DNA from: Verticillium longisporum
Taxonomy: Eukaryota; Ascomycota; Sordariomycetes; Glomerellales; Plectosphaerellaceae
Assembly: GCA_019188255.1 (NCBI GenBank)
Contig: JAETXT010000001.1
Coordinates: forward strand, 2,790,001-2,854,000
DNA: 64,000 nt
Direction of reading: 5' to 3'
Shown here: one piece after another, positions 44,022 to 54,682 of the stretch
How the letters are laid out: each line of letters starts with the position of its first letter
Position numbering within the stretch: position 1 is the first letter of the stretch
Notes under the pieces: generated by a model
What the model saw: only the letters and a program-made list of their open reading frames with translations
Databases searched by the model: none
What the model was told of the DNA's origin: nothing
Made by a program: the position numbers and the translations under genes

Positions 44022-45297
44022 CTGGCGCCGTGGGCTGCCGAAATTCACACAGGGGGGGCGTTATGGGCGTTGAAGGGTCTATGCATCGCCGAGGACGACG
44101 TTTGGTTCTTGCCGTGACTCGGTGCCATGGCTTTTGTGTGTTATGATGGATGCGCCGATTTGGGCTGTTGCCGATTGCATGGATGGACAGAGAGAGGCAT
44201 GTGCAATAAAAGCTCCTGGGTTGGTCATGTCTTTTTATTGATTTGATTTGATGTGCCGTTGTGCTTTCTACTCATCCGATAAGGCCTCGATTTGGCTATG
44301 TAGCTTTTGTAACCTTTGTTGGACTGATTGTGTTTGCTCATCACATCGACACCAGTGCTCTTATTTTTCATGCATCTTCCCAAGCCTCCCTCAGACGGGA
44401 CCCTCTCCTCCAGGAATCAACTGAGAAGACCGTCAGTGTGGAATCAATATCGGGGCTGTCTCACGCGACGTACCATGCAGATATTGTTGCCGTTCAACAG
44501 AATTTTGGGCAGCTTGACGTGCTGTCCGGAGTAGTCGCTTGCGGAGGTCAGTACCATGCTCATTATGCGATTGGCTGTGCGCCTTACAATTCTGTGACAT
44601 CCTCAAGCACCATGTCTACCAGATTGTCAGCCAGGGCTCTCAAAGAGGGACATGATGACTTGTTACTTACTGACATAGTCATCGAAACCGGTGAGGGTGC
44701 CGCTGAACTCTGGCAGGGCGTCAGTACGAATGTCTAACGAGGGACTGCATACGGTCCCGTACCCTTGTCGCCCTTCATGATGACCCATATCCTCGAGCCG
44801 ACGCACTTGTCGATCAGTTCTACACCACGTCAGTGCTCAATTCTGAGTGTGATTGCTTCATGCCTCACCTAGGGGAAGTAGTTGGGATGCCATGGTGAGA
44901 GCGTCGCCGATTTTCTTCGATACGGCAGTGTCAGGGGAGTGGTTCCGAATGCTAATCCTGGACCGTAGTGTTCTTGAGGGCCGTTGGTTTCAAGCGCCTG
45001 TTCTCTTGCGTGTCAAATCGAAACTACTGAATTAGATCTGATATATCGATTGCCCAGCACAGTTCATCATGAGGCAGCGACCGGCGGGTGTGAGACCCAG
45101 CCAGCACCACCACATCATGTGATGTCGCGTGCATGACTCAGCAGCGTCGACTCCACTTTTAGCCGCCCGAGCTCTCCAGGTCCAACGGTGACGGTGACGG
45201 GAACCCCTCCAGCGGCAGCGTGAATCCCCTGAAGACAGCACAGCCAACGATTCACCGCCGGGAGCAGACGTCTGCCTGTTTCTTGGATCGCCGCGCC
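44022..45297. other. 1.3 kb spacer
   Basis: No gene is supported. A 158-codon frame at 44261-44737 lacks an ATG at its start and only faintly resembles known proteins, so I leave it out. Confidence 0.4.
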
Positions 45298-47327
45298 ATG
45301 CCAGTGGTTCACCATGGCGGTCTCATGCTGGCTCGAACCTCTCGCACCCATGTGTCCATGAGGTTCCCGTACAAAACTGGCGGTGCTGCCATCGTCTTGC
45401 GACATCATTCCAACATAGCATATCGTCATAGGTCAGCTCCTGGGTTCAACCGACCTCTGCAGAGCTTCGCTGACAGGGGTGTTTATGGCAGATTGAGATT
45501 TCCGAATATGACGTCCTACCCGTTTGAACGAGTCTGGCACCGTGGCCGTGGCATTGTGTTCAGTCCTACTCGACAACAAGAATCTGTGCATTCCCGAACC
45601 TACACCACGGAGAGTCAGGGCGCTGCCGCATGGACGCAGCACCCTAAAGACGCGACAGTCGAGCAGGCATTGGACGATGAGGCAGACTGCTCCGATTCAG
45701 GCAACGAGTCTTTTACGACGGCGGTTGAGTACGATGAAGGCTACACAGTGGTGGGGCCCATTGCCGGACAACGCAACCTCAGGGAGGAGCTCATCAAGGA
45801 GGAAGGTCTCGGCGCGGCTGTCTCCGTGGATACCACCATCTCACCGAGAGGACCTCCAGTCACGAGCCTTGCCTTCAAGATCAGCGCAGCGGCATTCGCC
45901 AAAGCGCAGCAGGCTCCAGCGGGCACGGCCGATTCCTACTGGTCTCACACCTTCTACCGCGGCCGTGATGTGGACGGCCTGGAGCAGAATGTCAAGGTGC
46001 ACTACTGCAGGAGCAAGCACAAAATGGAGCACGTGTGCCAGTACTTTCTCGACGAGAAGGTACTGGGCTTTGACCTCGAGTGGCAGCCCAGCGCAAGCAA
46101 GTCCTCGGGCCCGAGACGGAACGTGTCGTTGATCCAGCTGGCGAGCCCGAGCCGCATCGCCCTCTTCCACGTGGCGCTCTTTCCCGGAGCTGACGACGAC
46201 TTGATGGCGCCGACGTTCAGGCGGATCATGGAGGACCCAGACGTGACCAAGGCCGGCGTCAACATCAAGGGCGACTGCACGCGCCTGCGCAACTGGTTTG
46301 ACGTTGGCACGAGGGGCACCTTCGAGTTGAGTAATCTGTACAAACTCGTCAAGCACTCGGCTTCCGGCCGCGTGGATCTGGTCAACAAGAGGCTCGTGTC
46401 GCTGGCGACACAGGTCCAGGACTGTCTCGGGCTGCCCATGTTCAAAGGGCCTGATGTCCGGTCGAGTGACTGGTCGCAGGCCCTCAACATGCAGCAAATC
46501 ACCTGTCAGTATTTCATGGAATCGATCTTTCTGTGTTCACGGACGTAAGCTGACCACCTTTTGCAGATTCTGCAGGTGACGCGTATGCTGGTCTGCAGCT
46601 CTATCATGTGCTTGACGAGCAGCGGATGGCGCTGTCACCCAGGCCTCCGCTGCCATATCACGTCGAACACAATCTGCCGATCCGCCTGGCGCCCGGAGTG
46701 ACAATACCGTCACCAGAAGAGCTCGCTGAACTCACCACCCCAGTCCAGGCCACCGCCACAGCCAGTGGCTCGATGACCGCAGCAGCAGCAGCAGCAGCAG
46801 CATCAGCGGGCGGCGGTGGTGTAACACGACAACCGGCAGCGACAGACACCTCGCAGCAGGCCACCACCCAATCGACATGGGCATCCGCTTCCGCACCCCC
46901 ACTCTCGCGCTCGCCATGGGGGACGTCGAACCCGGCGCGCACCATGGACGCCAGAGTGCTCGCTGCAGAGTCCCGTGTCGCCACTTACCGCGCGTCAAGA
47001 ACGAGCATGCGCACGACGCCCACGTCGCTGCGGTCGTACTACCTGTGGCACGACAACGAGGGCATCGGGCCGGAGGAGGTTGCCGGCATCCTGCGTGTGC
47101 CGCCGCTGCAGACCAACACGGTGGTTGGCTACGTGCTCGAGGCAATCAAGCTGGAGAATCTGCCGTTCGACAAGAAGAGATTAAGGAACGAGGTGCTGCA
47201 CCTCCTTCCGAGAGATGTCATGGAGAGGAGATATCCGGCCATTTTCAAGGCAGCGCATCAGGTAGACGTTGCCGCCGGGAAGTCGGAGAGCGACTACGCG
47301 GCAGCCAGATCAGGCTGGCCGCTGTGA
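45298..47327 (+). CDS. DEDDy-type 3'-5' exonuclease domain protein
   Basis: An RNase D/WRN-like 3'-5' exonuclease fold is shown by Exo I FDLEWQ, Exo II GVNIKGDCTRLRNWF and Exo III YSAGDAYAGLQLYHVLD. Exo III has the Tyr that defines DEDDy enzymes. Two exons, 45298-46504 and 46567-47327, are joined by a 62-nt intron (GTCAGT donor, GCTGAC branch, TGCAG acceptor), and the join completes Exo III. The ATG at 45298 gives 655 residues. The first 130 are Arg/Ser-rich, with few acidic residues, and could be a mitochondrial or nuclear targeting segment. After the exonuclease come a poly-Ala run coded by GCA repeats (about 46776-46803), a Ser/Thr-rich linker and a C-terminal helical block (YYLWHDNEGIGPEEVAGILR), which could be a helicase- or HRDC-like accessory domain. 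The exact cellular substrate is not clear. Confidence 0.9.
46776..46803 (+). repeat. Trinucleotide run coding poly-Ala
   Basis: About nine GCA codons in a row inside the exonuclease gene encode alanine. Such runs often vary in length between strains. Confidence 0.9.
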
Positions 47328-50300
47328 CCTTGAAGCTACCTAGAAGGCCTGATGAAGACTTCGTCTTGACTGCATATAGTCGGCCACAGCCATTAGTCCA
47401 GTGTCAATTCCAGTTAGGAATGTGGACATTGCCGGAGAGCGTCTACACCGTAACGCAGGGTGACCTCAGAGAGCCGGCCGCAGGGCAACAAACATTCGGT
47501 CATGGCGCGCACGACGCTCCAGGATCGTTACGCTTCGGTGTCGTGCAGCCACGCCGACCAGGCAACGTGCTGCCGTCTCCAGGTGCACACAAGCTGGAGG
47601 CAGAGGGGATTCATTGGCTGGTAGGGCCACGTTGGTGGTTGGGACGCAGATCCCCGCCACAAGGCGGCAGCCACGCGGACGGCGCCACGGTAGATACGGC
47701 GCAGACGATCGAAAGCCAATCGCCCATGTCCGACACATCAGATGTTCAACAAAAGATTTGGTAGACCTCACAGGCGGCCTCCATGATGGGCCAGCGCGTC
47801 AGCACACGACAGTGGAGAGACGACAGCCATTCGCCTCCCCGTATTCCATGCGGGGTCAATGGTGACAGGGTTGGGGAAGCGATCGGACAACGGCGTGCCA
47901 AGGCCACCGAGGGGGTGGGGGCTCTTCGGTGACGAGACGTCAGGCCACAGACGTAGATGATGGAATCCTAGCAGAATGAGCAGACTCCGGAGACAATCAT
48001 CGTGCGCAGCCGCCGATTACGCGGGGGGGAGGGACCCATGGGTGTGTGTCTGTGTTGTTGTGTTCTGGTGATCACATACGTTAATTCGATGTGGGTACAC
48101 CTGACTGGCACGCAAGGAGAAGCAGAATGATCCCGAGGTGCTATCTTTAATTCACAATGCCATGCGCCTAAGGATGCGACCTCCGCGCAAGGGGTGCGCG
48201 CCTTCGTCGTCCCCCCGAAAGCGAGGGCGGGAGGCAGAGCGAAGGGGGGTTCATCTCTCTTGGCTCTAGCTCTTGGGCAAAAAAGTACGCAGGGGGGTGT
48301 GTAAGCCTCTGAAGGATGCCTCACCAGAAAAGCGTGTCTGGACAGATTCGGTTTCGCTCACGGCGTTGAGGTGGAATCGGGGGACGAATGGCCCACCCCA
48401 GCCAATGCGCTTCGAGGCAACGACAAGCGACGAACGATGCGATGTACCTTGGTATGCAAGCGGCCGTTGGAAGGAAACCGTGTACAGCCCAACTGCCACG
48501 ACCAGATGACAAGTGGGCAAAGACGGCGACAGAGCTTCGGCGTGGGCACATTGACCGCTGCTAGTATATGGTGGACGACGCTGGGGCATCTCTCGTCTGT
48601 TGGCGACTTTCTTCTCTTCTTTGTTGTTCCTGACATGTTGACGCTGAATCGGATCGGTCGGCGTGTGGCGTTGGTCTCTCGCCCTGTGCACGACCGCACG
48701 TCCTGTGCTGACTGTCTTGGCCTTGACTCGACTCACTTTGAGGCGGACGAGGAGGAGGAGGGATGGACCCTTGGTGTTTCAAAGCGAGGCTCATCGGGCT
48801 CGAGGCCGCTGCATTTCGTCACAAGGCACGGATGGGACGAAGACCGACGGGGGTTGACGCGAAGAATGCTTCGGACGAGTCTGGCTTGTCTGAGGCCTGC
48901 ACGAACATGTCTGTCTGCTTTGCTCTTCGGTGGGTACAAAATGGCACTGTCTTAGATCGCTCGCGGAGGGGAGAGACGGTGCGATTCGTTGCCTGGAACA
49001 CGAGCTGGCCTTCAGTGAACGATGGACTACCGTCGTGGAGTTCAGTCGAGACGAAAGGCATGCCAAGGCTCGCCTTATTCGTACTTGGTGAGCTGTGAGC
49101 CCTCCTCCCCCCGGCTTCTGCATTGCTCAAGACTTCGACGGCTGAGCGAATTGCATCAGAGCCCCAAGTATCGCTCTAGGGCGCCGGCAGATAATTTGCG
49201 ATGCAGGAGAACGGCAGGGGGTGGGTGGATAGGTAGAGTGAGTGGGAAAGGGGGGGGGAGGAAGGCGAAGGAAGAGTGCGCTCACCCAACTTCGATCCCT
49301 CTGCAATTGCACCCCAACCCCCTGAAGAGCGACACGAGATAGGCTGGAGACTCCTGACTGGCGGCTTCCGTGGGGCACCCTAGATGGACATCAGATGGCG
49401 GCATGTCACCCGCCCGCCAACGCTATGCGCCGAGATACCTGGACTGACCCGTTGAAGGGCCCCCCTTTTCTCCCCCGTTCCATTTGCCCCCCCCTTGGCG
49501 TTCTTTCTTCCTCTGCCTCTGCAGTCCCTCTGGGTCCTTGGGCAGATCCCAGCATGGCGGCCCCAGGGGCCTTGTCTGCTAATTAACCAACACCGAGCAG
49601 GCACTGGCCGAGTGGGAGGGCGAATGATGAAGGATGAATGACGGGGACCCGCGCCCCCCCTACACCCTTACGGCGAATGGCTTACAGGAGTTAGAACAAG
49701 TAGAGTGGACATTTCTGGGGGGGTTGAGGTGAATTGAAAATGCCTGCCACTGTCAGAACCGTGCCTTACGTCGTGCCTGGGATCGTCTCCTTTTTCATCC
49801 ACCATCATTTTTTCCTCTCACTCTTCTTTCTTTCCACTCGACTCGGCTGCTTCATCCCATCGGTTTCGTTCGTCTGCCCATCATTCGTTCGTTTGTTTGA
49901 CGGTCCAGCACTGCGCACTTTGGCGAACTCTCCCCCTTGCCCCACGCCGGCCTATTTCCTAAGGTACTTTCCTAAGGTACTCGGTCCCTCGACATTCGCT
50001 TTCCGCCTGACAACGACCGACAAGTCTGGACACCACCAGGCCCTGGGTGCATTGAGTTTGGACCTTCAGTACATAGGGTGGTTCAGAACCGGATTCTCAG
50101 ATCGAACCGTCTTGGTCACGAACTGTTGGGCCCTCTACCGCGAAAAAGACGAGCGAAGAGCAAGGACCCGAAGCTTTGCTACTACTGCCTTCACCAACCA
50201 GTTTTCCTCCTACCTCGTGCCTTGGCCAACCACCCTGACACGCCCCCAAACAACCTGGCAGGCACGACCAAACTCAACACTACTGGCTGCTCCTGCCACC

Positions 50301-50785
50301 CGCCACCAGCGCCCGCAAACCGCGACGTCAACTTTATTTACCACCCAGCCTCCAGTTGCTGCGTTGCCAAACACAACACACCACGGCTGTGCCAGCATTT
50401 CTGACGTGCGAAATCGAAACCGACTGCTGCATCTTTGTCAATTTTCGCACAATCGACATCGACAAGTGTATCTAGGCCTCGCTTCACCAAACAGTCACTC
50501 TTTTCTCGCCCCTTTGCGACACCGTTTGCCGGAAAGTGCTGCCTACTCCCTTGGAGAGGCAACTCGCGAATTCAGGGGCTGGCTCTTCTCGACTGCCTGT
50601 ACCATTTAGACGCCCACCTTGACGACCCTCCCAACCGCATACTTGGCGACCGACAAAACGTCCGGAGAGCATTTGCCTGGGTCGCAACCTGTCTTTTCTC
50701 TCTATTTTCCCCAAAAGGGCCAACTCACTCGCGACTTTCATCGCACGCTGTGTGCATTTCGGCTCCCTGCCTCTAATAGCCCACC
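47328..50785. promoter_or_regulatory. 3.5 kb region upstream of KNR4, including its probable long leader
   Basis: No separate gene is convincing. From about 49740 to 50785 the plus strand is rich in C and T, ends with GCCCACCATGG at the KNR4 start, and probably is a long 5' leader. It contains a duplicated TTTCCTAAGGTAC motif at 49957-49981. A 290-codon open frame (ATG at 49740) runs through this leader, but its translation is Phe/Ser/Thr/Pro-rich and shows no motif. Several C and G homopolymers occur around 48020-49510. Confidence 0.5.
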
Positions 50786-52561
50786 ATGGCGTTCAAGTAC
50801 GTTTCGAAGCCTCCCTTGCGCCCCCTCTTCAGCAGACCACCACGATCGCACGCTTTCCATGATTGATTGCCAATCCATGCTAACGACTTGTTCATCAGCA
50901 TTGGTCAAGCTTTTCGCTCCTTCTGGCATGACATGACCAGCTACGACAGACGTTCGTGACATTGCATCCCTTGAACACCCGACGCGCCTCCTGACTAGTG
51001 CAATCCAGATTCTTCCGTCGACTCTCCCTACCGCAGTGGCCGACACGTCCCTCTCTCCAACGGCCGAAACAGCATGCTCACATCGGTGGCTACGGCTGCC
51101 TCGGAATCACACACCAACATTTCTTCACCCTACCAGGACGAAAACGGCATCCCGAACCTGTCCAGGGAAAACAGTAGCACCAGCTACCATGGCGCTGGCA
51201 TGGGCTCCCCGTACACGCCCTCGAGTCCTGGGCCCTACTCCCCGGGCCTTCGCTCTCAGAACGCGCGGCAGAGCACAGCCGACGGCTTCGACGTGCAGAG
51301 CAATCCCGGCGACGTGCCCATGCAGTCATTCCAGGATGGCATGCCGCCCGCCCCTCCTGTAGCCCACTCCTGGAGGAAAATCGACGCCTGGGCTGAAGAC
51401 AACTACCCCGAACTGTTTGACCAGCTGTGCGAAGGTGCCACGAACAACGACCTCAACGAGCTCGAGCACATGCTCGACTGCACGCTGCCCCAGGATGTGC
51501 GCGAATCCCTCATGATCCACGATGGTCAAGAACGATGGGGAACACCCACGGGCATCATCTTCGGCTCCATGTTGCTCGACTGCGAGGAGTTGGTGCAAGA
51601 GTGGGAGACGTGGCGCAAGGTGAACCAGCAGTATCTCCTCGATACCAGTGTTGTCAAGCCCGCCGTTCCGTCCAAGGCTCTCGGCGGCAGCAGCAGCAGC
51701 CAGGCATCTTCTTCCAAGGCGGCCCCTTCCCCCGCGGCTGGAGCGAACAACCCCGCATGGCGACAGGATCTCAGGGACCGCCAAGAATCGGTCCCTCCCA
51801 ACTCGGTCCAAAGGCATACGCACACCCCGCGTGGATTCCCCTGGTGCGCGATTGGGGTGGGAATAACCTGGCCGTTGATCTGGCTCCTGGCCCTGGTGGC
51901 AAGTGGGGTCAGATCATCCTCTTCGGCCGCGACTACGACACAAAGTACGTTGTGGCCCGCTCTTGGGCACACTTCATGGCCATGGTCGCCGACGATATCA
52001 GCAGCGGCAAGTGGTTCGTCGATGAAGATTCCGGCGAGCTCAAGCTGCGCGAGTTCAAGGACCCCGCGTGGAGCCCCCTTACTTCAGCATTCTTCGCTGG
52101 AGGATGGACCAGAAGTACGGCCGCCGCGCCGCCCGGCGCCGATCAGCCGCACCCCCAACAGGACATCGTCCCCCGCTGGCTCCGGCGCGAGCTCCCCGTA
52201 CGCCAGCCCTCCCGAGTCAGCCAACGGCGAGCCCCGCGGCCGTTCGCTGCAGCGTCTCAACGGCGGAAGCCCACTCGCCAGCCCGATCCGCCCTGGCATG
52301 GGCAAGCCCAGTCCCCTTGCACGAGTGGCGGAAGAATCTGCTCTGCCAGAGATTGACACGAACGGCTTGAAGCCTCCCAAGCTCGTCGAGGTCGAGACGC
52401 CGCGGCCAAGCGAAGAACAACCGCTAAAGAACGGGTCCCACGCATCCCTCCTCGCCAGGGCCGATTCCCCAGAAGACGGCAAGGAGAATATGGCGCCAAA
52501 GTCTAAGCTCAGCAAACAGTCCGATCTGGTCGATGAGCCGATGAAGGAGATTGAGATATAG
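50786..52561 (+). CDS. KNR4: KNR4/SMI1 cell-wall synthesis regulator, with three one-base frameshifts
   Basis: KNR4/SMI1 links cell-wall integrity signalling to 1,3-beta-glucan synthesis. Exons are 50786-50796 (11 bases), 50899-50951 and 51009-52561, with introns of 102 and 57 nt. They begin MAFNIGQAFRSFWHDMTSYD and continue RHSSVDSPYRSGRH. The SMI1/KNR4 domain shows WRKIDAWAEDNYPELFDQLC, HDGQERWGTPTGIIFGSMLL, then KAYAHPAWIPLVRDWGGNNL, ILFGRDYDTKYVVARSWAHF and SSGKWFVDEDSGELKLREFK, and finally PYFSILRWRMDQKYGRR. A Ser/Pro-rich tail follows. The single reading frame is broken three times: at the A run 51810-51812, the C run 52062-52065, and near the C run 52132-52134. One added base at each point rejoins the family sequence exactly, giving 539 residues. 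Three independent hits in one essential-looking gene argue for consensus errors. Confidence 0.92.
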
Positions 52562-53457
52562 ATGGGTCCGCCACCAGACATGAAACGAACGACGATATGG
52601 ATTCCGGGTCACTTTGTTTTCTCAGCAGCGAAAGAGACGGCTCTCACATACAGCAAAACACAGGAGTTAGGTGGCGTCCACGGGTCTGGTCAATCGACAT
52701 GATGATTGCATGCCGGCAAGGGGTTGACTCGCTCTTACAAACGCTTTTCAAGGCCTTTCGGCCCATGGCGAATGGTTATCTTTCGCTTCCTCTTTTTATC
52801 ACTTCTCGCGTCGGTCCCCTGGCCGTCGACTCTCTGGAAAGAGTTTCTTAGCAGTAATGGTGGACTGGCGGATTGGACTATTCTAACTTGCGGGCACGGG
52901 AGACGAGGAAACGGGGAGCTTCCTATTCGTATGGCATTTTCCACGTACATTCGAGCGTCATTGGCCTGCAGGCTTCTCCGCCTTGCGGTGCCCGGCATAT
53001 CAGTCTCCTGACTACGGAGAGTTGCTCATCACGCTGGCTCACGCCGGCGGCAGTGAGGCTCCCAAATTGAGTAGTCAGAAGCCGAGCCTCAGAGTAATTG
53101 TATTGTACATTACAGCCAAGTTTTATGGTCTTTATCATTGGTGATTCCGTGTCGTACATGTGACATGGCCGAGAGGATAAAGTGAGCATGGCATCCCCAG
53201 GTTGGAGAGCTTCACGTGATCTATCACCGAACTCCGAGAGTGGGTCCCCGAGCCGCACCCGCCAAGCAGCTGTGCCATCCAAGGAACACCACGACAGGCA
53301 GTCGTCATCCAGCCACCTCCAACGAACCCATCACCGAGCAACCTCACAACATCACCGCCGACTCTCGAAATCACGCAAACCCGGCTTCCCTGATAGCAGA
53401 GCGCTGCCTTGTATCCGCCACCTACCGAGCGAACCGACCGTCGCCCAACAACCCGAA
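52562..53457. other. Spacer between KNR4 and VPS68
   Basis: This 896-base spacer holds the 3' end of KNR4 and the promoter of VPS68. The right-hand end (about 53240-53457) is CA-rich, like a leader. No further gene is seen. Confidence 0.4.
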
Positions 53458-54055
53458 ATGGAGGAAGAGCGTCTCTGGAAGTTCCGCAAGCCCGAGTGGC
53501 TCAACAGCGCCTGGTCGCGCAACGCGGGCGTCTACGCCGCGGGCGGTCTCGTACGTTTTGACTCGACTCCTCCCCCCTCTCCCCATCCTCATGAGTCTTC
53601 GTCTCGCCGAGCTGACACGCACCCCGCTCCGCCAGTTCTCCCTCGCCTTCTACGTCATGCTCGACAGCGCCGTGTGGTCCAAGACGCTCAACGGCTCGGA
53701 CACGCACGTCACCTTTGTCGACTGGCTGCCCCTCCTCTTCAGCAGCCTGGGCATGCTCATCATCAACAGCGTCGAGAAGACGCGGCTGTCGGCCGACAGC
53801 TTCAGCTACTCGGGCAACGGCGTCGCGTGGAAGGCGCGCGTCGTGCTGTTCCTCGGCTTCGCGGCCCTCGCCGGCGGCATGGCCGGCGGCGTCACCGTCT
53901 TTGTGCTCAAGTTTGTCGTCCGAGGCGTGGCCATGCCGGCGCTGAGCATGGGCGTCGAGAACGTCGTGGCCAATGCCCTCGTCATGCTGAGCAGCGTCGT
54001 GCTCTGGGTCAGCCAGAACATGGAGGATGAGTACAGCTACAACCTGTCGCTGTAG
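53458..54055 (+). CDS. VPS68: VPS68-like four-helix endosomal membrane protein (UPF0220/TMEM50 family)
   Basis: VPS68 is an endosomal and vacuolar membrane protein needed for late steps of multivesicular-body sorting. Exon 1 (53458-53550) and exon 2 (53636-54055) are split by an 85-nt intron (GTACGT donor, GCTGAC branch, GCCAG acceptor), giving 170 residues, close to the yeast length. The N terminus MEEERLWKFRKPEWLN leads into four hydrophobic segments: AGVYAAGGLFSLAFYVMLD, VDWLPLLFSSLGMLIINSV, VVLFLGFAALAGGMAGGVTV and NALVMLSSVVLWVSQ. The loops fit the UPF0220 family, for example SAVWSKTLNG and SVEKTRLSADSFSY. I chose this ATG because upstream frames are low-complexity and would add a long non-conserved tail. 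It lies in tandem with PRPP synthetase. Confidence 0.92.
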
Positions 54056-54682
54056 GGTGCGTGCCTGTGCGTGTTTTGTTGTTTCTTCTTTGAGAGAGAG
54101 AGAGAGAGAGAGAGAGAAACGTGGCAATGGCTTCAGATGACTGGGTGTATGGTGCATGCGCGCGCATGCAAAGACGAGCAAGGAACGTTGCTGGCGCACA
54201 GCGAGGACGGTGAGGCGACGTGCTACTTGGGACTGGGTCGGAGACTGTACACTACGCAACGCAACCATGGACTGACGGAATTAGCGGGCAGTACGACGGA
54301 CGAACCCCTTTTGATAATCATCTTCAATTACTCCTGGGGGAAGGTGACTTGCGGAGCATTGTGCTATTTCCCTCGACGCCCGTTTCCACTGCAGGCGACT
54401 GAGGATTTATTCCCAGGCACATATTGCTTGGGTCTACTGATGATGCTAGTGAGCTATGAGGAATATGGCTTACTTTCAAGCCATGCCTCTATATTCATCT
54501 AGCCAGGTACATTGAACTGCGCGAGTCGTCAGGGTGGGGCCTCCGGGTGCGGTCGGCCGGGAGTGGATTTTCTCTCGGGCCGAACGACGCAATTGACGTG
54601 GGGCATATTCTTTCTTTCGTCGCTCAAGCCAAAAAATTCCAAGCCTTGGACCCCGCTGTCGGCCATCTGTAAACCACCTGCA
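54056..54682. other. Spacer between VPS68 and PRPP synthetase
   Basis: These 627 bases contain the GA repeat at the left. No gene is seen. The right end must hold the promoter and leader of the PRPP synthetase gene, but is not strongly CT-rich. Confidence 0.4.
54092..54117. repeat. GA dinucleotide microsatellite
   Basis: Thirteen GA units lie just after the VPS68 stop codon, in its probable 3' untranslated region. Confidence 0.97.

Noticed and set aside
44261..44737. 158-codon frame between RPB11 and the exonuclease gene, with a faint FGQLDVL segment as in short-chain dehydrogenases
   Set aside because: It starts at GTG, has no Rossmann glycine motif or catalytic YxxxK, no splice partners and no leader-like upstream DNA.
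49740..50609. 290-codon frame upstream of KNR4 as a gene
   Set aside because: The translation is CT-driven low complexity (Phe, Ser, Thr, Pro), no domain is seen, and the region reads as a leader into the KNR4 start. It is kept only as a finding.
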